Below are positions 44,436 through 53,923 of a DNA stretch of 64,000 nucleotides, piece by piece. A program made the position numbers and the translations under genes. The stretch spans positions 1 to 64,000 of the forward strand of contig JBEKGJ010000024.1 in assembly GCA_050012855.1 (NCBI GenBank), written 5' to 3'. The stretch is from JAJXZJ01 sp050012855. Lineage in GTDB: Bacteria; Verrucomicrobiota; Verrucomicrobiia; Limisphaerales; J093. The notes beneath the pieces are model-generated. The model made no database searches, was not told where the DNA came from, and was given only the letters and a program-made list of their open reading frames with translations. How positions within the stretch are numbered: the first letter of the stretch is position 1; every line of letters begins with the position of its first letter.

Positions 44436-47261
44436 ATGGGAGCCATGATCAACGGTGTCCACCCGGTGGGCGGGGAGGTCCCGTCGCACGGTCCGTCGCC
44501 GCTGCCGCCTCAGCCTGCGCCAGGCTGGATCGCGGCCATGGTGCTCCTCGCCGGAATGCTGGCCGGACTGGCCAGGGCCTTCGCCGCACCGGGGCAGGTC
44601 TATCTCGTTTTGGGATCGGACACGGCGGTATGGAACGCCCCCGGCGGCGTGCAGGTGGCCAGGTACCGCGAACATTTTGCCCAGGACCTTTACACTCAAC
44701 CCGATCAAAATGGCTTCCGGGTCATGGATCCGGCCTTTCGCGCTCAATTCGCCGATTCTTTCGGCCAGTCGCTCAAACTGACCTGGTGGATGCTGGTCGG
44801 CAGCGTCTATGGACAGACCGACAACCAGAATGTCCCGCTGTCCAATCTCATGCCGCTGTATCTCATGCAGAAATACCACCGGGACGCCCTGCGGCAGTTT
44901 GGCGACGAGGTGTCGCTCCACTATCACACCTTCCTCTGGAGCGACTATAACGGGGATGGCGTCTATTATTGGAATCAGGCCCGGACCTTTCATGAATGTC
45001 GGGCCGACTTCGATCTCGCCCTGGCCCAAAGCCTGATCGAGGAGGAAGTCTTTCCCGTTTCCTTCCGGAGCGGCTGGCACTACATGGACAATGAGTGGCA
45101 GAACTACCTCAATGAGCTGCTGCTCTACAACATGGATGACGACTCCCCGTTGGTGCAGCCGTGGACCGGCCTCGAACCCACCTTTAACGTCCTCGACTGG
45201 TCCCAGGCTCCGACCAACTTCGTGCCGTTCCATCCGGCGACCACCAATTACCAGGTGCCCGGTGACGGGCTTGGCTGGAATGTGCGGTCGGTTAAGTTTC
45301 CGAACGTCACGCCGGCCATGTTCGACGACCTCTTCACCCAGGCAGCCGGGGGCGCCGACCAGGTGGCTTCCTTTTGGGGCCACCTGCCGGAGACGGATTT
45401 CCTCACGAATCTGGTCCGCATGGATGCCTTCGCCCACGCCGCCGCAAACAACCACCCGGAGGTCAAGTTTCGCTATTGCACAGCCGTCGAGGCGATGCAG
45501 CGCTGGCGCGGGGTCACGGATCATACGCCGCCCCAACTGGAAGTCGGCGAGGCGGTCAACCAGGACGTCGTGACCCTGACACTGCACACGGATGAACCCA
45601 TCTTTCAGCCCCAGCCGTTTGTGGCCGCCAAGAGCATCTATCGGCAGTACCAAATCGTTCCCTGCGTGGCCACCGGCTCGAACACCTGGACCGCCACACT
45701 TCCTTTCGTTCGCACCGAACTCGCCAAGGTCGGCCTGGCCGTCACCGACCCGGCGGGCAACCTTGCCACCCGGCTCATCCGCTACCGGCCGGACGACCTT
45801 TATCTCGACAACCTCGACCCGGAATATGAGGAAATCGCCGGCAACTGGCGAACCAGTGCGGAGCCCGCCTGGAGCACCGATGCCCGTGAAGCGCCGCTGG
45901 CCCCGAACGAAACGGCCCGCGTGCGCTGGACTCTCCCGCTGACGCAACCCGGACCCTACAGCCTGTTTGTCCAGGTTCCGCCGGTCAGCGATCCCGCCGA
46001 TCATACCGCGTTCCGGATCGTCTCGGGCGACACCGAGGTTGAATCGGTTTCGTTTGACACGCCGCTTCCTGGCAACCAATGGGTCTATCTGGGGACGCCA
46101 ACTCTCGATCCGGCGGCCACTAATTACGTGGACATGGAGATATTTGCGAGTGACCGCACCAACGCCGTTGCCCGCGCCGATGTCTTATGGGTGTCCCCGC
46201 TGGCCTTGCCCCTGCCGGGGTTCATCCAGAACCTCACGATCTCGCCCGGAGACTCGACCGCCTGCATCGCCTGGACCACCCCCCGGCCGGCGACCAGCCT
46301 GATTGAGTACGGACCGGACGCCAGCTTGGGGAGCTTTTCGACCACCAACACCCAGTCCGCCCAACAGGACGTGGTCACGCTGACCGGGCTTCAACCCGGA
46401 CAGACTTACTCCTTCCAGGTCGTCTCGACGGCCGCCGCGCTGACTTATACTGAGGAAGGCACCTTCACAACCGCAACGGCCACGCCCACGCCCGCGGACG
46501 AGTTCACGCCGATCTTCGGAGTGACCCACGTTTGGAAGTACACCACAGCGAATCTCGACGGCGAACCGGGTTGGAAATCTGCCGGGTTCGACGATTCGCT
46601 CTGGCCGGAGGGCCCCGGACTTCTCTGGGTGGACACTCGCCCGACCGGGGGCGATCCGGCGGTCCAGCCAAAAAACACGGCGATGCCAGCCAACCCGGCC
46701 ACGCACTTCCCGTTCCTCACTTATTACTTTCGCACCCACTTCGTGCTGCCGGCCCTTCCCGCGGGCGCCTTTCTCTCCTTCTCCAATTACATTAACGATG
46801 GCGCCGGGTTCTATCTCAATGGCGTCGAAGTCCAGCGGAACAATCTGCCGCCCGCCCCGGCCGTGCTCACCAATGGCACGCTGGCCACGGCCTGCAACTG
46901 CCTGGGTGACGCGACCTGCCCGATTAGCTTCCACGTCAGCGGTGAAGCGTTGTCGGGCCTGGTAGCCGGAGACAACGTGCTGGCCGTCGAGGTTCACAAC
47001 GACAGCGCCGACAGCCCGGACCTCACTTTCGGCGCCATCCTTGCCCTCGGTCAGAGCGTGCCAGCCAGGCCGCAACTCTCGTTCCTGCGGACGCCGGATG
47101 GCCTGATTCTCTACTGGAACGGACCCGGGTTTGCGTTGCAGCATAGCGACGGCCTGGATGCGGGCGAAGCCGGCTGGAGCGATGTTCCGGGGACGGCCAA
47201 TGTCAGTCCCTATTCCGTGTCGGGCGCGCAGCCTGGCTTCTTCCGCCTCCGTTCGCCCTGA
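44436..47261 (+). CDS. large secreted multidomain protein with golvesin-like domain
   Basis: The 941-residue protein has a signal peptide after a 30-residue N-terminal extension. Its first domain (about 60-370) carries H-Y-H-T and a G-W-H-Y-M-D segment and may be a NodB/deacetylase-like barrel. From about 460 to 575 there is a golvesin C-terminal-like beta domain, then a fibronectin type III-like domain (about 590-680), then a galactose-binding-like domain (about 690-890). The end reads F-F-R-L, common in Verrucomicrobial secreted proteins. Enzymatic activity is uncertain. Confidence 0.6.
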   Translation: MGAMINGVHPVGGEVPSHGPSPLPPQPAPGWIAAMVLLAGMLAGLARAFAAPGQVYLVLGSDTAVWNAPGGVQVARYREHFAQDLYTQPDQNGFRVMDPAFRAQFADSFGQSLKLTWWMLVGSVYGQTDNQNVPLSNLMPLYLMQKYHRDALRQFGDEVSLHYHTFLWSDYNGDGVYYWNQARTFHECRADFDLALAQSLIEEEVFPVSFRSGWHYMDNEWQNYLNELLLYNMDDDSPLVQPWTGLEPTFNVLDWSQAPTNFVPFHPATTNYQVPGDGLGWNVRSVKFPNVTPAMFDDLFTQAAGGADQVASFWGHLPETDFLTNLVRMDAFAHAAANNHPEVKFRYCTAVEAMQRWRGVTDHTPPQLEVGEAVNQDVVTLTLHTDEPIFQPQPFVAAKSIYRQYQIVPCVATGSNTWTATLPFVRTELAKVGLAVTDPAGNLATRLIRYRPDDLYLDNLDPEYEEIAGNWRTSAEPAWSTDAREAPLAPNETARVRWTLPLTQPGPYSLFVQVPPVSDPADHTAFRIVSGDTEVESVSFDTPLPGNQWVYLGTPTLDPAATNYVDMEIFASDRTNAVARADVLWVSPLALPLPGFIQNLTISPGDSTACIAWTTPRPATSLIEYGPDASLGSFSTTNTQSAQQDVVTLTGLQPGQTYSFQVVSTAAALTYTEEGTFTTATATPTPADEFTPIFGVTHVWKYTTANLDGEPGWKSAGFDDSLWPEGPGLLWVDTRPTGGDPAVQPKNTAMPANPATHFPFLTYYFRTHFVLPALPAGAFLSFSNYINDGAGFYLNGVEVQRNNLPPAPAVLTNGTLATACNCLGDATCPISFHVSGEALSGLVAGDNVLAVEVHNDSADSPDLTFGAILALGQSVPARPQLSFLRTPDGLILYWNGPGFALQHSDGLDAGEAGWSDVPGTANVSPYSVSGAQPGFFRLRSP

Positions 47262-47359
47262 ATGGCCTCCGCCTCCTTGGCCTGGGAGCATTTCACCGCT
47301 TGATTCCCGGCCTTCCACGACCGGACGGGCCATGAGCAGAGACGCAAGAACGAATGCAT

Positions 47360-47572
47360 CTACTTGTTGATCTCAAACCACTCTTCGTAAGCGTCCTGCC
47401 ACGCTTCCCAAAGTTGAGGCTCGGAATCCATGCCGAACGGATTCGGTGTTTCCTCAAAGCACGACGGATCACCGCGATATCGGGCTGCAGCCGCAGTGCC
47501 TGCTTGTTCACCGGTCGTTTTTGCCATGAGCGGTGTTGTCTTAGTATCTACTCTTGCGAATACGTTCTTCAT
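47360..47572 (-). CDS. small protein coupled to a restriction enzyme gene
   Basis: The 70-residue protein begins with an alpha-helical basic stretch, has D-P-S-C-F in the middle, and ends with an acidic, Trp-rich helix (L-W-E-A-W-Q-D-A-Y-E-E-W). Its start overlaps the stop of the nuclease gene in ATGA, a strong sign that it is translated. I recognise no family. Being last in a restriction-modification operon, it may be a control or accessory protein. Confidence 0.5.
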   Translation of the reverse strand: MKNVFARVDTKTTPLMAKTTGEQAGTAAAARYRGDPSCFEETPNPFGMDSEPQLWEAWQDAYEEWFEINK

Positions 47573-48975
47573 AATTCAAGGCTCTTCAACCGCATGGCAT
47601 GCGAGGCCTCCCGGTTGAACACATCAACGATTGCCGCCGGATTCTTTTCAATGGTGGCAAGGTCACCACCATTTACGAGGACGAGACACAGGTTGGTGTC
47701 CCCCATGACTTTGTTGGCGTAACCGCGAGCACTCGCACCGATTTCACCTGTGGTGATCACGACAATCACGTTGCTTTTGAGCAGATGCGTGAGGCCGACT
47801 TCCTTTGCGACATCCTCCAGATTGACGTGCGACGTGTTCTTACACTGAACCTGCCAGCGCGAAAACACCAGCCGAGCGGACTGAAAAACCAAATCCACTT
47901 CAGCGCCTCCGGTCGCTGAACCGCGCAGGCGCGTCGCCACGTAGTCCATGTCCAGAAGGCGCATGAGTTTGAAGGCGAGAGCTTCCAATGCCAGACCGCG
48001 TGCGTGAGTGTCTTGAGCTTTGAGGTCGTCAAGAATGCCGCGCATGGACTTGCGCAACAGCGGCCGCAAATCAGAAGAGGTCTGCTTTTCCAGTTGTTCA
48101 AGCAGTGGCGTGAGGATTTCCTTTTGCAGCTTTTCAGTTGACTGGACTGAAAACGGCTTCGCGCCTCGTCCCGCTTCTTTCGTGCCACGAAGGAGCGTCA
48201 CGAATCCGGCTTTTTCCAAAGGATAAAGCACCTGTTTTGGCAGCCCCTTCTCATTGAAGTGCATGCCGTAAGTGGCGGTGGCGAGCTTCTCGATTTCGTT
48301 TGATTGGAACGGCCCTGCGCCAGCCATGTTGGCGAGCGTTTTGAGGAAGGCACGCTGCTCCGCCGACAAACCGGCGAGTCCTTCTATTTCCTCGCTGCTT
48401 GCCCCGACCAATTCTTTGAGCTTTGCCGGACACACGTTCCATCCGCTTGTGAACACGCCAGCCTTTTCGAGCCAGAGCCTCATCATGCTGGGATGTTTCC
48501 CGCCGCGAGGAAAGTGGATGCCGCGATCTTCAAGCCACTCGCGGAGCTTCACCAAATCAACCGTCTCGCCCGCGGACTGAATATCCTGCAAGCATTGCAG
48601 GAGCGTCATGCCGTGGAGGTTCAGCAGAATGTGCCGGGCAAGCTCCGCGTGGAGTTTGTCAGGTTGGCCGCGCAGCGCGTAAAGCTTTTCGCCGAACTCC
48701 GTGAGCCGGGCGTCTCGGTCAACCAGACCGTAAGCGATCATGCCCAGCTTCGTATTGTTTGCCAGTTTGCCACGGTTGTAATCGCTGGTCGCGTTCTGAC
48801 TGAAGTATGTGCTTTTGACCGCCGCCTCGAACGCTTTCCAGTCACCGCCATGTTCCTTTGCTAATTCGAGCACTACCGGCAGTTGGATTTGGGATGGAGA
48901 AAACTCGCTGCCGAATGGAAGGTCGCTCGCCTGCTTCTTGGGCGAACCTGATGGATTGTTCGTTTGATTTGTCAT
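47569..48975 (-). CDS. Mrr-like restriction endonuclease
   Basis: The 468-residue protein has several winged-helix-like repeats over its first 290 residues, as in the DNA-binding part of many nucleases. Its C-terminal PD-(D/E)xK fold has G-G-A-E-V-D-L-V-F (Asp361) and Q-V-Q-C-K-N (Gln377, Lys379), a Mrr-like Q-x-K variant, with a helix Glu at 331. It would cut DNA left unmethylated by the adjacent methylase, 14 bases away. Lower GC than the flanks suggests horizontal transfer. Confidence 0.75.
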   Translation of the reverse strand: MTNQTNNPSGSPKKQASDLPFGSEFSPSQIQLPVVLELAKEHGGDWKAFEAAVKSTYFSQNATSDYNRGKLANNTKLGMIAYGLVDRDARLTEFGEKLYALRGQPDKLHAELARHILLNLHGMTLLQCLQDIQSAGETVDLVKLREWLEDRGIHFPRGGKHPSMMRLWLEKAGVFTSGWNVCPAKLKELVGASSEEIEGLAGLSAEQRAFLKTLANMAGAGPFQSNEIEKLATATYGMHFNEKGLPKQVLYPLEKAGFVTLLRGTKEAGRGAKPFSVQSTEKLQKEILTPLLEQLEKQTSSDLRPLLRKSMRGILDDLKAQDTHARGLALEALAFKLMRLLDMDYVATRLRGSATGGAEVDLVFQSARLVFSRWQVQCKNTSHVNLEDVAKEVGLTHLLKSNVIVVITTGEIGASARGYANKVMGDTNLCLVLVNGGDLATIEKNPAAIVDVFNREASHAMRLKSLEL

Positions 48976-48989
48976 TAAGCCTCACTTGG

Positions 48990-50174
48990 TCAACCGCGGC
49001 GTTTGCCTGGCGATGCTTTCCGCTTTGATGACTGCGCTTTTTCCAATAGCGTCATCTGTGGAGTTGCCGGCTTCGGCTGATATGAAACCGACTTCTCCGC
49101 CCTCTGATGTTTGATTGATGTTGTACGCTTTGCGCCACCGTCTGCCGCGAGCGGCGCGTCATCATCCACACCATTCCATAAGAGTCCCGGCTTGAAGGCG
49201 CGATAGGCGTCATCGCCATTCTGTTTTCCAGGTTTGGTAATTGGATACTTTTCCGCCTTGCCAAACTGAAAGCGACCGAGCGCACCTTTCAGATAATCTT
49301 CAACCAAATCACAGCAAATCCACTCACGCCGCGTGCTCTCGGCAGCTTCGCCCGTCGCGCAACTGCCACAGAACGGGTCAACCACCAAGTCACCAGCATC
49401 GGTCAACATCCGAATAAAAAACTCCGGGATTTCGGTTGGGAATCGTGCCGGGTGTGGAACAATGCCCTGTTCGCGGCAATACCGGATGTAGGCCGAGTTG
49501 CTTTCCGTGTGTGCCAGGGAAATTAAATTTGGGGGAATCGCCGCGCCGTTGTCCGTGCCAAACCGTTCAGAAATGTCGTGTCCCGACGGACGCAGCATCG
49601 GCTTGTAGCCCTTTTCCAGCAGCACCTTCATGCTCTCGGAGTATGGCTGGAGAACACGACGATTGCTCGCTTTTGGCCACGGCGATGGTGAAAGCCACCA
49701 AATGCAATTGACGGCATCCTTGACTCGGATTCGCCGAACGGTCACCCATTCGGCTGGCGTTGGCAGGCGCGCCGGATTCCACCAAAAGAACTCCTGCGCC
49801 AAGTGAAATCCGAACTCCTTGCACAGCATGATGAGCAGTTCGTAGTGGTAAAGGCTTCGTGTTGGTTGCCCTGAAACCCACGACCCGCCAATGTCAATGA
49901 CAAACGACCCCTGCGGCTTCAGAGCTTTGTGGAATGCGGCGGCAAACGGTCGAAACCATTCCAAGTAATCATCCGCATCGGCGTTGCCGTAATCCTTCTT
50001 GCGAACCAGACCGAACGGCGGGCTGGTCATTATCAGGTCAACCGCGCCCGGCTCGATCTCCTCGCGGAACATGCCGAGCGAATCACCGAGCAGAATCCGT
50101 CCGTGCGCCGTTTCGTGGAACAGTTTCACAGAGGTCGGCTGCATTTTCTTCGACTCGCTTTGCATGGCTGTCAC
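48990..50174 (-). CDS. DNA methyltransferase of the beta class (N4-cytosine-like)
   Basis: The 394-residue protein has T-S-P-P-F-G at about residue 50 (motif IV) and, far downstream near 270, D-P-F-C-G-S-C-A-T-G (motif I). This order is the beta class, and S-P-P-F/Y/W fits N4-cytosine or N6-adenine methylation. The basic Lys/Arg-rich tail (about 340-394) is probably DNA-binding. The GTG at 50174 gives a GTGA overlap with the upstream fragment; an ATG at 50165 is an alternative. It pairs with the nuclease downstream. Confidence 0.8.
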   Translation of the reverse strand: MTAMQSESKKMQPTSVKLFHETAHGRILLGDSLGMFREEIEPGAVDLIMTSPPFGLVRKKDYGNADADDYLEWFRPFAAAFHKALKPQGSFVIDIGGSWVSGQPTRSLYHYELLIMLCKEFGFHLAQEFFWWNPARLPTPAEWVTVRRIRVKDAVNCIWWLSPSPWPKASNRRVLQPYSESMKVLLEKGYKPMLRPSGHDISERFGTDNGAAIPPNLISLAHTESNSAYIRYCREQGIVPHPARFPTEIPEFFIRMLTDAGDLVVDPFCGSCATGEAAESTRREWICCDLVEDYLKGALGRFQFGKAEKYPITKPGKQNGDDAYRAFKPGLLWNGVDDDAPLAADGGAKRTTSIKHQRAEKSVSYQPKPATPQMTLLEKAQSSKRKASPGKRRG

Positions 50175-50533
50175 GTTACCACCGCCTTTGAATCGTCGCG
50201 TAAATACTTTCTACGTCTGTCGTTCCATTCCTGCAACTGGTGGTCGAAGGTTCTGTTGGCGTCGGCTTTGAAGGCGGAATCGTCCACCAACGCGGCGTTG
50301 TACGGCGTGAACCCATCCCGCGTGCCGGGCATCTTCACTTCCCCGGCGAGAATCAGCCTGGCGGCGTCGCCGTAAAAGCGGAGGTCGGAACGTTTGCGCT
50401 TGATGGCTTTCGACTGCTCAATCTCCGCACGACGGAAGGGCCATTCCGGGTGCTCGGCGAAAAGAGCGTTCGCCCAGCCCGCCACGCGGCTGCAAAACGT
50501 GACTTCGTATGTCCGCAGGTCCGTACTGGCCAT
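50171..50533 (-). pseudogene. N-terminal fragment of a large DNA methylase
   Basis: About 120 codons resemble the opening domain of a long N6-adenine methylase: T-Y-E-V-T-F-C-S-R-V near residue 8 and S-D-L-R-F-Y-G-D later. The similarity stops at about residue 95, and the last 25 residues look unrelated, as if the rest was deleted and the end fused to new sequence. The fragment is still in frame and overlaps the beta-class methylase by four bases, so it may be translated as a leader protein. Confidence 0.5.
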
Positions 50534-50636
50534 GCCGGTAGTAAAAGGACGCGCGGCCGATTTGACCAATCAAAAACGGCGGCTTGGCGCGACTCCCCGC
50601 TGGCTTTGCCGGCAACGCCTGCGCTACAGTCGCGCC

Positions 50637-50903
50637 ATGCAAATCCAAGTTCATCAACCGCCCGACGCCGAATTGCGCGCGCTCGGCGTGTTCGCCTGGC
50701 CCATCTGGACCTGCGACGCCTCCACCTTCGACTGGACCTACGACCAGAAGGAAACCTGTTACTTGCTCGCCGGCCGCGTCACGGTGAAGGCCGGCGGCCA
50801 GTCGGTCTCGTTCGGCAAAGGGGACCTGGTCGTGTTCCCGTCCGGCCTGTCCTGCGTGTGGCAGGTGATCGAACCTGTCCGAAAACACTATCGCTTCGGC
50901 TGA
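50637..50903 (+). CDS. small cupin protein
   Basis: The 88-residue protein is one cupin barrel: F-A-W-P-I-W-T-C-D, then K-E-T-C-Y-L-L-A-G-R-V, then F-G-K-G-D-L-V-V-F-P-S-G-L. It resembles the DUF861/EutQ-type cupins. Metal-binding His residues are absent in the first motif (Lys-Glu-Thr-Cys instead), so its activity is unclear. It is divergent from the restriction-modification operon. Confidence 0.75.
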   Translation: MQIQVHQPPDAELRALGVFAWPIWTCDASTFDWTYDQKETCYLLAGRVTVKAGGQSVSFGKGDLVVFPSGLSCVWQVIEPVRKHYRFG

Positions 50904-51020
50904 AATCCACCCGGCCACGAGAACACATCGTGGAAACGTCAACATTGCTTCGTTGTAGCGTCCTCGCCACATGCATCGGCTGCCATGCAGAACCGGTGAA
51001 CACGGCCGGAACGCCCCGCC

Positions 51021-52259
51021 ATGAACGAAAGTGAATCGAGCACGCGCGAGCGTTGGCTGGTGCTGGCCGCCGCGTTCCTCGGCTGGCTGTTCGACGGGCT
51101 CGAGATGGGCATTTTTCCGCTCGTTGCCCGCCCGGCGCTGCAGAACCTGCTGGGGGTCGAGGCGGACGAGGTCGTGGGCGTGTGGATGGGGCGGATCACG
51201 GCGTTGTTCCTCGTCGGCGCCGCGCTGGGCGGTTTCCTGTTCGGCTGGCTCGGTGATCGGATTGGCCGGGTGCGGGCACTAACGCTGAGCATTCTGGCCT
51301 ACTCCTTGTTCACGGGATGCTGTTTTTTTGCGATGGCCCCCTGGCATCTGGGCGCACTGCGGTTTCTGGCGGCGCTGGGCATGGGCGGCGAGTGGTCGCT
51401 GGGCGTGGCGCTGGTGATGGAATGCTGGCCGGACCGCCACCGGCCGCTGCTGGCCGGAGCCATCGGGGCAGCCTCGAATCTTGGTTTCGGCCTGATCGCC
51501 CTGCTGGGCGCTGTCTTCTCGGTCACGCGCGAATCCTGGCGCTGGGTCATGCTCGCCGGCATTGCCCCCGCCGCGCTGAGCCTGTTCATCATCCGCTATG
51601 TGCCGGAATCGGCCCGCTGGCGGCAATCCGTGCGCGCGGTGAAGGCGCACCCCTTGCACGATCTGGCGGCGCCCGGACTGCGACGCACCACGCTGCTGGC
51701 CATCGCGTTCGCCGCAATCGCGCTCATCGGCACCTGGGGCTCGGTGCAATGGCTGCCGCTGTGGGCGGACCAATTGACCGGCGGCCACGCGCAGCGCGCC
51801 AAGGCGGTCACGCAGATGCTGACCGCTTCGGGCGCGGTTGTCGGGTGCTTCGTCGGCCCTTGGATCGGCGGACGCATGGGCCGGCGGCCCGCGTATTTTC
51901 TGCTCTGCCTGGCTTCGCTGGCGGCCTGCGCGGTGTTGTTCCGCGGCATCCGTGATTATGGGGCCGCGTTCATGACCATGGTGTTTCTCGTGGGCGGCAC
52001 CACGGCGGCTTTCTATGGCTGGCTGCCATTGTATCTGCCTGAGCTTTTCCCCACCCGCGTCCGCGCCCTCGGTCAGGGACTGAGCTACAACGCCGGCCGC
52101 ATCCTGGCCGCAGTCGGTGCCCTGGAAATGGGCCGACTGATGCAGGCGTCCGGCGGGAGTTATGCGCGCGCCGGTGCCACCGTCACCCTGGTGTACGCCG
52201 TGGGATTGGGTTTGATCTGGCTGGCGCCGGAAACCAAGGATCGCCCCCTGCCGGAATGA
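51021..52259 (+). CDS. MFS transporter
   Basis: The 412-residue protein has about 12 hydrophobic helices. It carries the MFS signature G-D-R-I-G-R in the loop after helix 2 and a second G-G-R-M-G-R in the middle, with P-E-S-A-R-W after helix 6 as in metabolite:H+ symporters. The substrate is unknown, but the gene ends 13 bases before an enolase-superfamily enzyme, so an acid sugar or related compound is plausible. Confidence 0.82.
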   Translation: MNESESSTRERWLVLAAAFLGWLFDGLEMGIFPLVARPALQNLLGVEADEVVGVWMGRITALFLVGAALGGFLFGWLGDRIGRVRALTLSILAYSLFTGCCFFAMAPWHLGALRFLAALGMGGEWSLGVALVMECWPDRHRPLLAGAIGAASNLGFGLIALLGAVFSVTRESWRWVMLAGIAPAALSLFIIRYVPESARWRQSVRAVKAHPLHDLAAPGLRRTTLLAIAFAAIALIGTWGSVQWLPLWADQLTGGHAQRAKAVTQMLTASGAVVGCFVGPWIGGRMGRRPAYFLLCLASLAACAVLFRGIRDYGAAFMTMVFLVGGTTAAFYGWLPLYLPELFPTRVRALGQGLSYNAGRILAAVGALEMGRLMQASGGSYARAGATVTLVYAVGLGLIWLAPETKDRPLPE

Positions 52260-52272
52260 AACGCTACTTGTC

Positions 52273-53679
52273 ATGAGCCAACCTCCCGCCATCCGTGTCG
52301 TCGGGGCTGCCCTTTACCTCCTGCCGGTGGAAACCCGCGTCCCGCTCAAGTTCGGTCCCGAGACGCTCACTTCGGTCACGTGCGCCCGGGTGCAGATGAC
52401 GGTGAGCGACGACCGCGGCCGACGGTTCGAGGGCTGGGGTGAAACGCCGCTCAGCGTGCAGTGGGCCTGGCCCGGCGAACTGTCCTGCGCCCGGAGGTTG
52501 GAGGCCATGATCTCCTTCTGCCGCCAACTCACCCATGCGTGGACGACGAGCGGGCTTGCCGGGCACCCGTTGGAAGTCGGCCACGAATTCCAGCAATCCT
52601 TTCTCCTCCCGCGCTGGACCGCGTTCAACCAGCCGCGCGCCGCCGGCGAAGCGATGCCGTGGCTGGCGGCCCTGGTCGGCTGCTCCGCGTTCGACCTCGC
52701 ACTGCACGATGCTTACGGGCAGGCGTGTCAACGGCCGATCTACGAGCTTTACGGACCGGATTTTCTCCGGCGCGACCTCGCGGCGTTTCTTGAACCCGCC
52801 GCGGATGTGCCGGTGTCGTTCACCGGCCGTTATCCAAAAGATTACCTGCTCCGCGAACGCCGGGAAACGCTCCGCGCCTGGCACCTGGTCGGCGGGCTGG
52901 ATCCGCTGACACCCGCCGACCTAACCGGAAGCGAACCCGCCGACGGTCATCCTGTGTTGCTCGCCGACTGGATCCGGCGCGACGGGCTGCGGTGTCTCAA
53001 GATCAAACTCCGCGGCAACGACGACGCCTGGGACTTCGACCGGCTGGTCCGCGTCGGCGAAATTGCGCTGGCCCACGACGTCGAGGCACTCTCGGCAGAT
53101 TTCAACTGCACCGTGCAGACGACGGATTATGTGAACGACATCCTCGACCGGTTGCACGCCGATCATCCGCGCATTTACGAGCGCATCCTCTATGTCGAAC
53201 AACCGTTCCCTTACGAACTCGAACAACACCGGCTGGATGTCCGAAGCGTGGCCGCGCGCAAGCCGCTGTTTCTCGACGAGAGCGCCCATGACTGGCGGTT
53301 GGTGCGGTTGGGGCGCGAACTGGGCTGGACGGGGGTTGCTTTGAAGACGTGCAAGACCCAGACCGGGGCCATCCTCAGCGCCTGCTGGGCCCGCGCGCAC
53401 GGCCTGGCCCTGATGGTGCAGGACCTGACCAACCCCATGCTGGCGCAAATCCCGCACCTGCTGCTGGCCGCGCACACGCCGACGATCATGGGCGTCGAAA
53501 CCAACGCCATGCAGTTTTACCCGGACGCGTCCGCGCCGGAAGCCACCGTGCATCCGGGCTTGTACCGTCGCCGCGCAGGGCTGGTGAATCTTGCCACCGT
53601 CCGCGGACCCGGCTTCGGTTATCGCGTGAATGAAATCCCGCGCCAACTCCCCGCGCCAGTCGAGGAAGCTGGGACCTGA
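52273..53679 (+). CDS. enolase-superfamily enzyme (mandelate racemase/muconate lactonizing type)
   Basis: The 468-residue protein has the capping domain followed by a (beta/alpha)7 barrel. It has K-I-K (Lys243/Lys245), Asp276, Glu309 and Asp335 at the expected positions, the last three as metal ligands. Members typically racemise or dehydrate acid sugars. It lies 13 bases after the MFS gene and ends near a 122-bp palindromic element. Confidence 0.8.
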   Translation: MSQPPAIRVVGAALYLLPVETRVPLKFGPETLTSVTCARVQMTVSDDRGRRFEGWGETPLSVQWAWPGELSCARRLEAMISFCRQLTHAWTTSGLAGHPLEVGHEFQQSFLLPRWTAFNQPRAAGEAMPWLAALVGCSAFDLALHDAYGQACQRPIYELYGPDFLRRDLAAFLEPAADVPVSFTGRYPKDYLLRERRETLRAWHLVGGLDPLTPADLTGSEPADGHPVLLADWIRRDGLRCLKIKLRGNDDAWDFDRLVRVGEIALAHDVEALSADFNCTVQTTDYVNDILDRLHADHPRIYERILYVEQPFPYELEQHRLDVRSVAARKPLFLDESAHDWRLVRLGRELGWTGVALKTCKTQTGAILSACWARAHGLALMVQDLTNPMLAQIPHLLLAAHTPTIMGVETNAMQFYPDASAPEATVHPGLYRRRAGLVNLATVRGPGFGYRVNEIPRQLPAPVEEAGT

Positions 53680-53708
53680 GGAACCCTGCCTCCGACCGCA
53701 GCCGGATT

Positions 53709-53830
53709 GGACCGCGGCTGTGTGCCAGGCACCAGCCGCAGCGCCACCGCTCGATTGGCGTGCTGGAATACGCGTCACGTCGTTGGGTTGTTCATGCCGC
53801 TGCGACTGGCCTCCGGCACAGCCGCGGTCC
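53709..53830. repeat. 122-bp inverted-repeat element, copy 1
   Basis: The element begins GGACCGCGGCTGTG and ends with the inverse CACAGCCGCGGTCC; the ends match for about 30 bases with changes. The next copy at 57108-57229 has exactly the same length. Confidence 0.7.
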
Positions 53831-53923
53831 GGGAGAACTGCCCGAATGCGTCCGGACCTCATCCGGCCCAACTTCCAGGCTTGAATGCGTCTCCCAACCG
53901 CGCATCATCCCGCTCATCAAACC

